Origin: Lunularia cruciata
Lineage: Eukaryota; Streptophyta; Marchantiopsida; Lunulariales; Lunulariaceae
Assembly (NCBI GenBank): GCA_948567375.1
Contig: OX419761.1
Coordinates: forward strand, 59,929,089-59,993,088
Reading direction: 5' to 3'
Length of the DNA: 64,000 bases
The notes beneath the pieces are model-generated. The model was not told where the DNA came from, did not search any database, and was given only the letters and a program-made list of their open reading frames with translations. Every line of letters starts with the position of its first letter. Position 1 is the first letter of the stretch. Shown here piece by piece: positions 21,130 through 32,057 of the stretch. Made by a program: the position numbers and the translations under genes.

Positions 21130-21867
21130 TGTAATACCAAGAGCTAGCCATATGATCTAGATGTGAAATTTGGTTTGGTAACATCTAGAATGATGTATAC
21201 ATGATGGTCAAAAAAGATAAGATAGAAGTATCACCAAAAGAGTACTTCTACTAATAGGGCAGAAACCAAAATAGACTTGAGAACCTTAGAACCAATAGCT
21301 AGACATATGATTTAAAGGTGAGAATTGGGTTGGTAACATCTAGAAGGATGTTACACATGATGTAATAAACAGATCAAAAAGAGGTATCACCAAAAGGAGA
21401 CTTCTACTAATAGAGTAGGAACCAAAATATGCCTGAAATCTTTGAAGGTAATTTCGGAGGCCTAAATGGATGAATTAGGCCTCAAAAATGTGCAAACCCC
21501 CCCCCCAAATGGGGCAATGGCTGACCTCCCCACCCCCTGCTTTGTCTTGTTGAGAGCTCTCCAATGGTACCTTACTCACGTGATTCTAAGATTCCTACAA
21601 GAAGATTCCCTAAAAGATTCCCTCCGGTCAAAGCTTGTTTGACCAACCAGATAGGACCTAGACCAGACATGTCACCCATTCAAGTAAGTAATCCAAGGGT
21701 GGAGCTTGCTAACATGTCACCTATCTGTGTTCCTAATCCTATGGTGGAGCTTCCTTGGAGGAGATCCTCTTTGTCTATATAATAAAGAGAATGTGCTCCT
21801 TTGGGGCATCGAATGTTTGAGTGTGCAATTTGTGTTTTTTTTCTTCTCTTGTCCTCGGAGTATTACA
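21130..21867 (+). repeat. 5' LTR of element C
   Basis: It starts TGTAATACCAAGAGC and ends GGAGTATTACA with TGTAAT/ATTACA terminal inversion. Inside, two related units of about 150 bp lie in tandem (21140-21285 and 21290-21450), each with CATATGAT, GGTTTGGTAACATCT, TATCACCAAAAG and CTTCTACTAATAG. A poly-C tract lies near 21496. TATATAATAAAG near 21775 is the likely TATA box of the element. Confidence 0.92.
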
Positions 21868-21868
21868 A

Positions 21869-21880
21869 TGGTATCAGAGC
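21869..21880 (+). promoter_or_regulatory. primer binding site, initiator tRNA-Met
   Basis: TGGTATCAGAGC follows the 5' LTR after one base (A). This is the usual plant retrotransposon primer site complementary to the 3' end of initiator tRNA-Met. Confidence 0.92.
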
Positions 21881-22485
21881 AAGTGTTCTAGTCCAAGAGA
21901 GTGGATCACCCCTCTTGGAATAACACAAACTACTTAAATTGAGTAATTTGAGGTGGAGAACATAGAGTAATCGCTAGACTTAGGAAGGACTTTAGAGAGT
22001 GGATGGGATGGATGCACCGGGAGGACAATTTCCTGCACCTAGCTTTCCATTCTCGAACCCATTCCACATCAAGGTTATGTACATCCAGCATGAGCAGATG
22101 AGGGTATCACTAGTTTATCACTATGTTGCAGAATTCATGGACAGAGTGATGAACTCGCTAAACCCGGTAATTCTACTTGTGGTGATATATGACAGAGAGT
22201 AGGATTTGACAATCTACATTCTATTATGATAATATGGATATGAATGTTCCAAATCCTCTCCCTTTCAACACTCAAGTAGAAATCCGTTATGTAGTGAGGC
22301 CGAAAGTGATGTTTAGAGATTTTGAGGTTAGGAATTTTGGTGAGGAGTATTATCAACGAGACATGACGTTGACTCTGTATTGAAGTAGACATTAGCAAGT
22401 GAGTGTTGCAGTAACCATGGATCCACAATTGCAAGAGTTGGTGCAAGGAATGCAAGGGATGTTGAATGAATTTTGAGAGATTAAG

Positions 22486-23505
22486 ATGACCATGGAGACA
22501 TTACAAAGTCAAGTGCAGATCCTCATGAATGATCAAGCCATGCAAGAAGAAGAGCCGTCTCAAAACCCAGTACCTATGACTGAAGTACTTGGAGAGGTAC
22601 CCGTGCCTACGAACCTTATCAACAATGAAGCCACATTGCTACTCCGGATGAAGAAGACCTGCAACATCGAGCCTTACAAGGGGTAGCGCATGATGGGAGT
22701 AGTGGAAAATTGGATCTTGAGAATGAATCAATATTTCCGATTGTTCTCAATAGAGATCATAGAGCATGCTGCAAGCATGTTTGCATGTGGGCACTTGACC
22801 GATAAAGCCCTCACATGGTATGATGCTTGGGAACGATCCATGCTGGCAAAGAGAAGGGAAGTCACATGGACATCAATGCAAGAAGGACTGCTGAAGAATT
22901 TCCAATTGGTGGATTCTGTGCAGATGGCTCGAACCTGACTATGGGGATTGAGACATAAGAATAGCATACAAGAGTATGTGGAGGCATTTCTGAATCTACA
23001 AGTCGTAATTACCGACATGAGTCCAGTAGAGGCTCTTGACAATTTCAAACGAGGGTTGAAAGAGTGGATTTGCCAAGAAGTCATGGTGCAAAATCCTTGC
23101 ACGGTATTTGAAGCCATTGCTTGTGCGCAAAGAGTAGCAAAAGCATTAGGTAGAGGTGAAGGAGAAGTTCCACCTCAACATTATTGGGCAGAAATGCCAC
23201 ACATGGGTGGACCAATACCGATGGAATTGGGCAACCTTTGATTCCGGGATTGAGGAGCACAACCGCTTCAAGGGGAGCAGGGACGGGTAGAAGAACAAAG
23301 AGATGGAGTCCCACAAGGAGAAGGGACTCAAGGAGAACAACACCATTGTTACAATTGTGGCCATATTGGGCACATATCTACCAACTGTCACACTCGTTTC
23401 CCTAGAGGCCCTCGGCCTTTGTACGGGTGATCTTTGAACAACATGGAGAGGCACATTGAAGAGGAGGAGGTGGAAATCACTTTGGAAAATAAAGATCACC
23501 AGTAA
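22486..23505 (+). pseudogene. gag of element C
   Basis: The frames 22486-22686, 22690-22938 and 22948-23241 are nearly continuous, separated by single stops (TAG, TGA). They carry the retrotransposon gag core with LTDKALTWYDAWE, GLLKNFQL, SIQEYVEAFLNLQ and ALDNFKRGLKEWI. A perfect CX2CX4HX4C zinc knuckle, CYNCGHIGHISTNC, lies at about 23349-23390. Gag forms the particle and binds the RNA. The stops show the protein cannot be made whole. Confidence 0.85.
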
Positions 23506-23589
23506 ATGTACCTTGCGGCCTTACTGGCTCAATAAGGAAGCAGAGAAGCAAGGGAAGGAAGAAGAATAATGCGCAAAGATCCTGAAAGG

Positions 23590-24737
23590 CAACCTCACAA
23601 TTGGTTGTCGTGAATGGAATCCTAGAAGATAATCAAGTGAGAGTATAAATAGATTCGGGAGCAAGAGAGAATTTCTTATCTCACTCTGTTGCAATAAGAT
23701 TGGGAATGGATCTAGAGAGAGATTGCAGTGAAGAAGTAGAGTTACCAAATGAGCAAACAGAGAAGATTGAATCATTACCTAGACGGGTAACCCTCTCTAT
23801 AGGAGAATATCAAGAAGTAATTGAGTGGCAAGTGATACAATTAGCTTGTTATGATGCAATTTTAGGCATGCCACGGATGGAGCAGTACAACCCTATGGTG
23901 GATTGGAGGAAGAAAGTAGTGAGAACCCACCAATGGTTAATCATTGGGGTTAAAGAAAAATCACACAAGCAGAAATTGCCTCTATATGTCGTAGGGACGG
24001 CAACTGTCTGTAAGACCAATAGATGTTTTATGGGTCTAATAAGAGAAGTCCAAAGTGCACAACTTGATGGACAAATTCCTAAGAAGTTGAAGGATGTGGT
24101 GGATGAGTTTCAAGATGTCTTTCCCGATGATCTACCCTCAGGATTACCACCAAAAAGGCGAGTAGATCACAAAATTGAGACACTCCCGGGGAAGACACCT
24201 CCTTGTAAGGCCCCATATTGCCTATCACCTCATGAGTTGGAGGAGTGTAAGACTCAAATTAAGGAGATGTTGCATAAAGGGTTCATCCAACCTAGCGTAT
24301 CACCATATGGGGCCCATGTCTTGTTTGTGAAGAAGAAGGATGGTACAATGCGCATCTGCATTGACTATCACGCTCTCAATCAGCAAACAGTGAAGAACAA
24401 ATACCCCTTACCTTGCATGGATGACCAGTTTGATCAACTCCATGGAGCGAGATACTTCACCAAACTGGACTTGCGGAGCAGTTACAATCAAATCCAAATT
24501 GCAAAAGAGGATGTGTACAAAACTGCCTTTCAAACCAAGTATGGCCACTTTGAGTATCTTGTGATGCCTTTTGGCCTAACCAATGCACCTGCCACTTTCA
24601 TGAGTTTAATGAATGATATATTTCGTCCATACTTGGATAAGTTTGTTATTGTCTTCTTGGATGATATCTTAGTATATAGTAGCACGATGATAGAACACAA
24701 ACAATATCTACGAGAGGTCCTCCAGATTCTAAGATAG
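23590..24737 (+). pseudogene. protease and reverse transcriptase of element C
   Basis: The protease active site IDSGA lies at about 23651 just after a TAG. The open frame 23700-24737 then covers the rest of the protease ([13 protein letters not shown]) and most of [67 protein letters not shown] and the catalytic [13 protein letters not shown] at 24735 ends the frame in the thumb region, after LQILR. The RT sequence is of the chromovirus type. Confidence 0.9.
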
Positions 24738-26690
24738 AATCAGTTGTATGCCAAAATCTCAAAGTGTGAGTTTGGCAAGTCTGAAGTAGACTACTTGGGG
24801 CATAGAGTAAGTGCAGAGGGCATTCAAATATTGATGGATAAAATAGAGGTCATTCAAAAATGGAGTGCCCTAGAAGATCAGACTCAACTTGAGAGCTTCT
24901 TGAGGTTGACGGGATTCTATCGTAGATTTGTCAAGGACTTCTCCAAGGTTGCACAGCCTTTAATGGCACTACTTGGTAAGGGGAAGAAGTGGGCATGGGG
25001 AACTGTACAAGAGTTGGCCTTTCAAGAATTGAAGGCCACCTTGCTACATGCACCAATCTTGAAGTGGTATGACCCAAAACATCCAATCAAGTTGGCTATA
25101 GATGCATCAAGCGTAGCAATAGGAGCAGTCCTACAACAAGAGTGGCATGACGGATGGCATCCAATTGCATATTTCTCTCGAAAGTTGTTACCGGTAGAGC
25201 ACAACTACCACACCACCGAACGAGAAGAGTTGGCCATCATTCTAGCAACCAAGCATTGGAAGCACTACTTGGGCAAGAAGGCATTTGTAGTAGAGACAGA
25301 CCACAAACCTCTAGTCTACCTCAAGACACAGAAGGATCTATCTCGTCGCCAAATTTGGTGGGCAGAGTGCCGACAACGCTTCAACATGACAATCACCTAC
25401 GTGGAAGGTAAGAAGCAACTTGCAAATGCCTTCACCGACATGCCAATGGCAAACAACTTGGTGGCAGAGGTTAAGATTAACCCTGAATTTTGGCAAGAGA
25501 TTCTGGCTACTACAAAAACTGATCCACAGATTGTAGAAGCACAATCATCCAAAGGTGTCACCAACACCCAAGGACTCACCTTTCGGGATGGCATATTATG
25601 GATCCCAAATGTCCCAGAATTATGCACCACCATTTTAGCGGAATGTCATGATTCAGCCATTGCAGCTCATGTCGGAGTGTACAAGACCTTGGATGCAATC
25701 AAGCGCCATTACTATTGGCCCAAGATGAGCAACAACGTGATGGACTATGTGCGTAGCTGCCTACTTTATCAACAGAACAAAGCTTATAATCAAGCTCTTG
25801 CAGGGTTCCTTCAACCTCTCCTCACTCCTACCCAACATTGGGAACAAGTGAGTATGGATCTCGTCTGTGAATTACCCAAGACCACCTTAGGGTTTGATTC
25901 CATTGTGGTCTTTGTGGACCGGCTCAGCAAAATGATTCATGTACGCCCTACCACCAAGGAGGTGACCGCTCCACAACTAGCTCAACTATACTTAGATGCA
26001 ATCTTTGCTCACCATGGCTTGTCTAGAGTACTCATCACCAATAGAGGCACCCAATTCACCAATTTGTTTTGGCAAACACTCTTTGGTTTCTTCAAAACCA
26101 AGTTGGCCATGTCCACAACTTACCACCCACAAACATATGGCCAAACAGAGCGGGCTAATCGCATGATTGAAGACATGTTACGTGGCTTCACCTTAGAAGA
26201 GCAAGAGAGGTGGGACACCTCTCTTGCTCTTCTAAGTTGGTGGAATTCACTTACAACAATTCAGTGAATGCATCCACCCATGTCACTCCGTTCTTCCTCA
26301 TGTATGGTGAACATCCCTTCACACCTTCTAGCTTCATGAAGATCTGTCCAGTGGCTATCGAGGTCGATGCAATCAACACATTTGTTTCTAGAATCCAACA
26401 AGGTGTGGAGAGTACCAAGCACAAATTATAGATTGTGTAAAATTGACAAAAGTAGTATGCTGATGCACACCATAGGCACATGGAGTTCAATGTTGGGGAT
26501 CAAGTGTGGCTATCGACAACCAACCTCATATTAATTGGACCTCGTAAGCTCAGACCTCATTTTATTAGGTCTTTCTTGATTCTTTGTCGTATTGGCGCGG
26601 TGGCCTATCACCTTGAGCTACCACCACACATGAAGATCCATCCAGTGTTCCATGTCTCCCTACTACGCAGATATGCTCCCTGATCAGGCC
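24738..26690 (+). pseudogene. RNase H and integrase of element C
   Basis: The frame 24738-26267 continues RT (CEFGKSEVDYLGHRVS), then RNase H (AIDASSVAIGAVLQQE, ETDHKPLVYL) and integrase. The zinc module reads AECHDSAIAAHVG...RSCLLYQQNK, so the second Cys of the CX2C pair is Tyr. In the catalytic core the second Asp is Asn (LITNRGTQF) and the QTDGQ motif reads QTYGQTERANR. A frameshift at about 26240 moves the C-terminal part to the frame 26210-26431 and then 26480-26683. These lesions rule out an active integrase. Confidence 0.9.
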
Positions 26691-26956
26691 AGGGTCATTC
26701 CACACAAGATATTTGACCTTGTCCAACACTCATTGATGGCATAGAGGAATATGAAGTGAAGCGGATTCTCCAAAAATGCATGAGTGGTACTCGCCATCCG
26801 CGGGTGGACTATTTGGGAGCATACAATGGAAAGGTTACCTCCTCTATGAAGCAACCTGGGAGCCTGCTGCCAATTTGGCACATGCACCAGTGTTGGTGCA
26901 AGCATTTGAGCAACAATTGCACAACAAGGACGTTGCGTCTTAAAAGGAGGGAGGTC
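26691..26956 (+). pseudogene. chromodomain and polypurine tract of element C
   Basis: After the HVSLLRRYAP end of integrase, frame changes lead to LIDGIEEYEVKRILQ, the first strand of a chromodomain, and TSSMKQPGSLLP in place of the usual W-E-P segment. Chromodomains direct insertion of chromoviruses to histone-marked chromatin. The polypurine tract AAAAGGAGGGAGG (26943-26955) precedes the 3' LTR. Confidence 0.8.
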
Positions 26957-27702
26957 TGTAATACCAAGAGCTAGCCATATGATCTAGATGTGAAATTTGG
27001 TTTGGTAACATCTTGAATGATGTATACATGATGGTCAAAAAAGATAAGATAGAAGTATCACCAAAAGAGTACTTCTACTAATAGGGCAGAAACCAAAATA
27101 GACTTGAGAACCTTAGAACCAATAGCTAGACATATGATTTAAAGGTGAGAATTGGGTTGGTAACATCTGGAAGGATGTTACACATGATGTAATAAACAGA
27201 TCAAAAAGTGGTATCACCAAAAGGAGACTTCTACTAATAGAGTAGGAACCGAAATATGCTTGAAATCTTTGAAGGTAATTTCGGAGGCCTAAACGGATGA
27301 AATAGGCCTTGAAAATGTGCAAATTCCCCCCCCCCCCCAAATGGAGGAATGGCTGGCCTTTCCTTCACCCTGCTTTGTGTCGTCGAGAGCTTTCCAATGG
27401 TACCTTACTCATGTGATTCTAAGATTCCTACAAGAAGATTCCCTAAAAGATTCCCTCCGGTCAAAGCTTGTTTGACCAACCAGATAGGACCTAGACCAGA
27501 CATGTCACCCATTCAAGTAAGTAATCCAAGGGTGGAGCTTGCTGACATGTCACCTATCTATGTCCTCAATCCTATGGTGGAGCTTCCTTGGAGGAGATCC
27601 TCTTTGTCTATATAATAAAGAGAAGGTGCTCCCTTGGGGCATCAAATGTTTGAGTGTGCAATCTGTGTTTTTTCTCTCCTTTCTTGTCCTCGGAGTATTA
27701 CA
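26957..27702 (+). repeat. 3' LTR of element C
   Basis: It starts TGTAATACCAAGAGC and ends CGGAGTATTACA. It matches the 5' LTR closely; visible differences are scattered single bases (for example TCTAGAATG versus TCTTGAATG, and AAATGGATGAATTAGGCCTC versus AAACGGATGAAATAGGCCTT) and the length of the poly-C tract. Confidence 0.92.
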
Positions 27703-28019
27703 AGCTTCTTGTAATCCATACATACCCAAAGCTAACCATTCTTTTTTCTTCATAATGACACTCATTCTGAATTCTCCACCTCAAAGATAAATCCGGCCTC
27801 CTAGAGCTTATCAATCTCCTCCTTCACAACCAAAGTTATTGGTGTGCTAATATGACGTTGCTTTTGGCGGATTGGTCTTGCATGTGACTCCACCTCTATC
27901 TTGTACTCCTCCGAGGTGACTTCCTTCAAAACCTTGTAACTCAAAGCAAACACATGGATGAACTTGCGGAAAATCTCCTCAAATCTCATATTTTCCTCCT
28001 TGGTAACATTTTGGGCCAT
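27703..28019 (-). pseudogene. start of RT of fragment D
   Basis: The open frame 27801-28019 gives FEEIFRKFIHVFALSYKVLK and ARPIRQKQR, then VKEEIDKL, the usual lead-in to gypsy RT. After a TAG the text goes on with EAGFIFEVENSE and the sequence is cut by element C. Confidence 0.8.
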
Positions 28020-28420
28020 ACTTGAGGGTAGCTAACCTTCTCTCTACTTCCTCAAATGTCAATGGTGATTTATTTGGGTCCTTCAAAACCTTTGGTTTAG
28101 ATGCAAAATCCATAGCACACAAGATATACACATCTGAATCTGATTCAAATTCATCCTCCTCCGTGGAAATCTCTTCCTCCATGCTTGTGTCCACACTTGA
28201 AGCTCCTTCTTCAGAATCTGATTCCTAATAATCAGAAGATGGTGTATTTGAATTTGAAGTGTTGGTGGTGTTAGTCAAGAATTGTGACTCTATGGTTTGA
28301 TGGCCCAATCCTCAAGTACTCTTTGTGTCATCTATTAGTTGTGTGTGTTGCTCTCAACCATGGCCTCCCAAGAAGTAAGTCATAGCTTGAATCCTTCAAG
28401 ACTTGGAAAGTCATGAGATT

Positions 28421-29358
28421 TCAAACTCCCATAACTGAAACTACCACTTTATCCATCACCCCTATTGGTCTAACTTGTTGCTTGTTTGCCATGCTTACCA
28501 CAAATGTTGAAGGTCTTGAGGGTATCATACCCAACTTCTTCATCAACCTTTCTGACATGGCATTCATTGTTGATCCTCCATCAACAAGTGCATCCTTGAT
28601 GTTGTGACCATTCACTCTTACATCAATCTTGGAAGCATATTCATAAGCTTCCCATGGTGCTGGCTTGGCATCCACCACCTCCATTGATACTTGAGATTTT
28701 GCCTTCTTCTTCCTTTTGCTCCTTGTAGAACTCAAATGACCTTTGAGCTCCTTTCTCAAGGTAAGGTTCAAAGCAATCAATTGGTCCACTGTGATGTTAG
28801 CCTTGTGACTACCAACATCCTCCAACACATTGTAGTTCCATTGTTGCTTTGAAATCAAGAAATCCTCCATCCCCAACTTCTTCCTTGGAGTCTTTGTTGT
28901 TGATAGTGTTGATGTACGAGTGCTCCTAGTAGACATAGGAGTACCCTTGCTTGGAGTAAATCTTTGAGAAGAGTGAACATCCTCTACAAAACAAGCTCTC
29001 TTCTTCTCTTGTGCCAAAAGCTCCAAATTAAGACCCTTGGAGTTTGAGCACTCTCTTGTCTCATACTTGCTAGTAACCACATCTATGGATGCTATCCTCT
29101 TACCTTTGTTTGGATTAGGAGCCACTTGGGTTTCACTACCTCCTTCTTTCCCTCTATTGCTCTCTCATAACCCCTTCCTCCATGGTAAGTGGAATTTGGG
29201 CAATTCCTTTGGATATGGCCTCTTCCTCCACAACCAAAAAAATTTCTATCATTAAAATTGTTGGCTGGTTGGCCTCCTCTATACGAATAGTTTCCATAAC
29301 TCCAAGGCCCTCTCCCTACATTCTGATCCACCTCTCTCTTCTCTTGTAGATGCACCAC
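28421..29358 (-). pseudogene. zinc knuckle and protease of fragment D
   Basis: At 29092-29358 a knuckle GCGGRGHIQRNC lacks its first Cys (Phe in its place). The 234-codon frame 28421-29125 holds a retropepsin-like domain with ALVDGGSTMNAMSERL, in which the usual D-S/T-G triad reads D-G-G, followed by a beta-strand-rich tail. The upstream half is Lys/Ser-rich. Confidence 0.75.
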
Positions 29359-29384
29359 ATTGATCTTGAGATTTGCAAGTTGTT

Positions 29385-30083
29385 CTATGATGGTTTGAAG
29401 TGGTCCTCTGGTGGAGGTGCAAGAACTGGAGCAACTACTACTTGTGGTGCAACCCTTACCTCCAAAGCATCAGAAGTTCTACCATGCTTGTAGCCTTGAG
29501 GAGGATGCACAACCTCCTTCACCACCAAATCACTCTCATCCCCTTCCAAACTCTCCTCCATATGAATTGCAATCTTGATAGCTTTAACCTTGGAAGAAGG
29601 TTTCTCATATCTCACCTTGCTTCTAATTTGTGGTCTCAACCCTCTCACAAAATTCTTGGTGAGCATGAACCCTATGCCAATCATAGTAGTCTCCACACCA
29701 TCCCCACCCTTCTTCATCACTATGCAAAATTTGGACTCTAACTTTTCCACTCTTTCCACATAGACTCTCACTTTCTCCCCATCTCCTTGTTTGAGAAAGG
29801 TAATCTCACTCATCAATCTCTCATAACTCTCATCTGGAAGAAATTTCTCAATGAGTGCTAAAGTCAAACTCTCCCAAGACTCTTCTTCTCCATCTCTCCT
29901 CTCTCTTTTTTGGTATTTTGACTCATACCATGTAAGTGATGCATCCTCAAAGAAATCCATTAATAATGAGGCCCACTCATTCTTCCTCCTCTCATTGTTT
30001 CCTATGCAAGTTCTCTTGAAGTCTCTCACAAAGGCCTCCACATCTTCTCCATCTTTGCCAAAGAAAATTGGAAGTTTCCTCAT
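29385..30083 (-). CDS. gag core of fragment D (open, but element truncated)
   Basis: A 232-codon uninterrupted frame with the retrotransposon gag core: KLPIFFGKDGEDVEAFVRDF at the start, then ASLTWYESKYQK, ALIEKFLPDESYERLM, YVERVEKLESKF and MLTKNFVRGLRPQIRSKV. It ends in a Pro-rich tail. The ATG is at 30081-30083. Gag packages element RNA. The frame is intact, which contrasts with its decayed neighbours, but the element behind it is cut, so any product would act alone or in trans. Confidence 0.75.
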   Translation of the reverse strand: MRKLPIFFGKDGEDVEAFVRDFKRTCIGNNERRKNEWASLLMDFFEDASLTWYESKYQKRERRDGEEESWESLTLALIEKFLPDESYERLMSEITFLKQGDGEKVRVYVERVEKLESKFCIVMKKGGDGVETTMIGIGFMLTKNFVRGLRPQIRSKVRYEKPSSKVKAIKIAIHMEESLEGDESDLVVKEVVHPPQGYKHGRTSDALEVRVAPQVVVAPVLAPPPEDHFKPS

Positions 30084-30269
30084 CTCAACTCCTCATTATC
30101 TTTCTTTTCTCTCAATTTTTTTTCTTTTCTTTTCTCTCACTCTATAACTAGTAGAGCATATACATGACTAACACCATTTGAGAACACCAATCCACAAACC
30201 TCACACAACTCCTTTGTCCAACATGCAAACCCAAGTCAAGTAGCTTCTACTTTCCATCAATCTCTTGAT

Positions 30270-30491
30270 CTAAAAGGTCAATGGACATGAACTTGCCTTA
30301 TGTCTCTGCTCTCTATATAGAAAGCACTTAGACTCACTCTTTCCTCCAAGTGGTGTAGGTTTTTGGATCCTCTCAATGCTTTCTTCAAATTCTATTGTAA
30401 ACTCCCTTTTTCTCAAATCCACCCCTACAATCACCTCAAACCCTTGGAGAACCTTGCATAGTCTCAATTTCCACTCTTGAGGACTCTCCAT
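30270..30491 (-). pseudogene. small gag-like frame with degraded zinc knuckle
   Basis: 73-codon frame starting WKLRLCKVLQGFEVIVGVDL-like text after ATG-E-S-P and ending CFLYREQRHKASSCP, which looks like a CX2CX4HX4C knuckle whose second Cys became Tyr. It is probably the end of a gag of a different element joined to fragment F. Confidence 0.45.
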
Positions 30492-30650
30492 GTTCCCAAG
30501 ATGAATCTAAACACTCAAACTACTTTTTGTTGTTCTCAAACTCCTTATGCATGAGATCTCAACTTTGTAGAATTGACCTTTCCTCATAATTTCACTCAAA
30601 TTTCTTGTGCAATCTGCTTGATCCACATCGTGAATACAAACTTATCTTCC

Positions 30651-30826
30651 TCCAAAGCTTGCTCTATGGTTACTTTACTAACAAACTTCCCTTCTAGGGA
30701 CTCATCTCTCTTCCAAGCTTGCTCCTAAGTTGCCTTCTTGGCAAACTTCCCATCTTGGGACTCATCTCCCTTACAATTTCACTCTATGGCTACCTTCTCA
30801 AAAAACTTCCCATCATAGGATTGACG
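30651..30826 (-). repeat. three tandem 60-bp units
   Basis: Units start at 30651, 30711 and about 30771, each with AAGCTTGCTC (third degraded), a CTTCTTGGCAAACTTCCC-like core and GGGACTCATCTC. The 60-bp period is a multiple of three and would encode 20-residue repeats on the minus strand downstream of the protease. Confidence 0.7.
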
Positions 30827-30838
30827 ATTCTTAGGTGT

Positions 30839-31258
30839 CTAACTCAGAGGTGCTAGACAACCTAATCGGAAATTCCTACCATGGTGTTGTACTTGAATTT
30901 GGTGTCGGGTCCAATCAAATTGAACCTTATGATATTCAAGCCAAGGTAGACCCTGAATGATATCATAGTGTAGAGGTGCCACTACAAATCTCATACACTC
31001 CAAATACTCCTTCCCAATCTTGAAGGTAACAGGATACGAGGTGCAGAATGCAAAACCCTTTCTACCATCCGCCATCATCAAACTACTTCCAATCACTGGC
31101 TTGATAGGAATACCCAATTTCTTTGCTACTTTCATAGACATGCAATTCTCTGAACTTCCAGAATCAACCAAAATCCTACAACCCCGACTAGATATCGTAC
31201 CTTGCAAGTGAAGCAAACTTGCATAGATTGAGCCTTCAATCCCATTGGAACTAATCAA
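30839..31258 (-). CDS. aspartic protease of fragment F (open frame)
   Basis: 139-codon frame with GCRILVDSGSSENCMS, the D-S-G active site of a retropepsin, then AKKLGIPIKP, SYPVTFKIGKEYLECMRFVV and IIQGLPWLEYHKVQFDW, a classic Ty3/gypsy protease fold and its linker. It cleaves the gag-pol polyprotein in an intact element. The frame is open, yet the element lacks RT and integrase. Confidence 0.75.
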   Translation of the reverse strand: MISSNGIEGSIYASLLHLQGTISSRGCRILVDSGSSENCMSMKVAKKLGIPIKPVIGSSLMMADGRKGFAFCTSYPVTFKIGKEYLECMRFVVAPLHYDIIQGLPWLEYHKVQFDWTRHQIQVQHHGRNFRLGCLAPLS

Positions 31259-31369
31259 GCTCCTAGTAGATGGCTCAAAATCTCCTATTGGGATTCTTCG
31301 TTTCCTTGATCATTCTGCTCCACAACCTCCACTTGGGCAATTTGTTGAGGTCGTCCATTCTTGAGTGGA

Positions 31370-32040
31370 CATTTAGCAATGCAATGCCCCAATTGGCGAC
31401 AATAAAAACAACCACCATTTCATCATAGTTTCTCTCTATCTACCGTGCCAAGTAGTCTTTGTTGAATTGCATCAATCTCCATTGGTGCTAGCTCCTCCAC
31501 TTGTGTGTAGTGTATTGGTAGGCTCTGTGGAGGTCAAGGTCAAGGCCAAGTTGTTGCCACCAAGGAATCAAAATGTTTGGCCAACGGCATGGCTTCCTCC
31601 AAGTGTTGTGGCTCTTGCATGGTTACATCTAATTTGGTTCTTGCCTTCAAGCCCCTCATGAATCTATCCAAAGCTTCACCTTCCAATATATCTGGAATTT
31701 GCATGATGGTGTTTTGGAACTGCATGATGTAACTTCTTACAAAGCCAATCTATTTCAACTCTGCCAACTTATTCCGTGCAGCTCGTGTGGCATTTATAGC
31801 TTGGAATTGACTAATTATTGTGTTCTTGAATTCTGCTCATGTCAAGATTGGTGCAACCATTTGATGTTCAGCTTGCTCCACTCAGAATCTCCACCATAGC
31901 TTTGCTCCTCCATCCAATTGGCTAGAAGCCAAGAGAATCTGTTTTTGCTCGTCTTGTAGATTGGTAGCTTCAAAATAACGTTCACAATCAACCACAAAAT
32001 TCTCCATTGCACTCGGAAGATTCTTGCCTTCAAATACCTT
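31370..32040 (-). pseudogene. gag of fragment F
   Basis: The frame 31540-31725 has MQIPDILEGEALDRFMRGLK and LDVTMQEPQHLEEAM, typical of retrotransposon gag, followed (about 31370-31420) by the complete knuckle CFYCRQLGHCIAKC. The upstream part (31740-32040) is readable in changing frames. Stops make it nonfunctional. Confidence 0.75.
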
Positions 32041-32057
32041 GGATCTTTTCTTTTGTT

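Larger units (their letters stand above)
21130..27702 (+). mobile_element. element C: Ty3/gypsy chromovirus with both LTRs
   Basis: 6.57 kb element with LTRs of 738 and 746 bp that look about 97% identical by eye, a tRNA-iMet primer site, gag with one CCHC knuckle, protease, RT, RNase H, integrase, chromodomain and polypurine tract. A TAG separates RT from RNase H, and integrase has a frameshift and altered catalytic residues, so it is dead. The five bases before (AACAA) and after (AGCTT) do not match, and the flanks belong to different elements (copy A and fragment D). Confidence 0.92.
27703..30140 (-). mobile_element. fragment D: gag, protease and start of RT of another Ty3/gypsy element
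   Basis: Minus-strand piece cut by the 3' LTR of element C at 27702. From its 5' side: a long intact gag frame, one knuckle, protease, then the beginning of RT. RT palm, RNase H and integrase are missing. It is of a different lineage from A/B/E and C, judging by its gag and protease text. Confidence 0.8.
30270..32057 (-). mobile_element. fragment F: gag and protease of a further Ty3/gypsy element
   Basis: Minus-strand order: gag pieces (31540-32040), zinc knuckle (about 31370-31420), protease (30839-31258), 60-bp tandem repeats (30651-30826) and a second small Cys-containing frame (30270-30491). No RT follows. The upstream end meets a chromovirus LTR fragment at 32058. Confidence 0.7.

Noticed and set aside
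21999..22202. Separate small gene in the leader of element C
   Set aside because: Its position between primer site and gag, and the stops around it, fit the untranslated or decayed N-terminal gag region.
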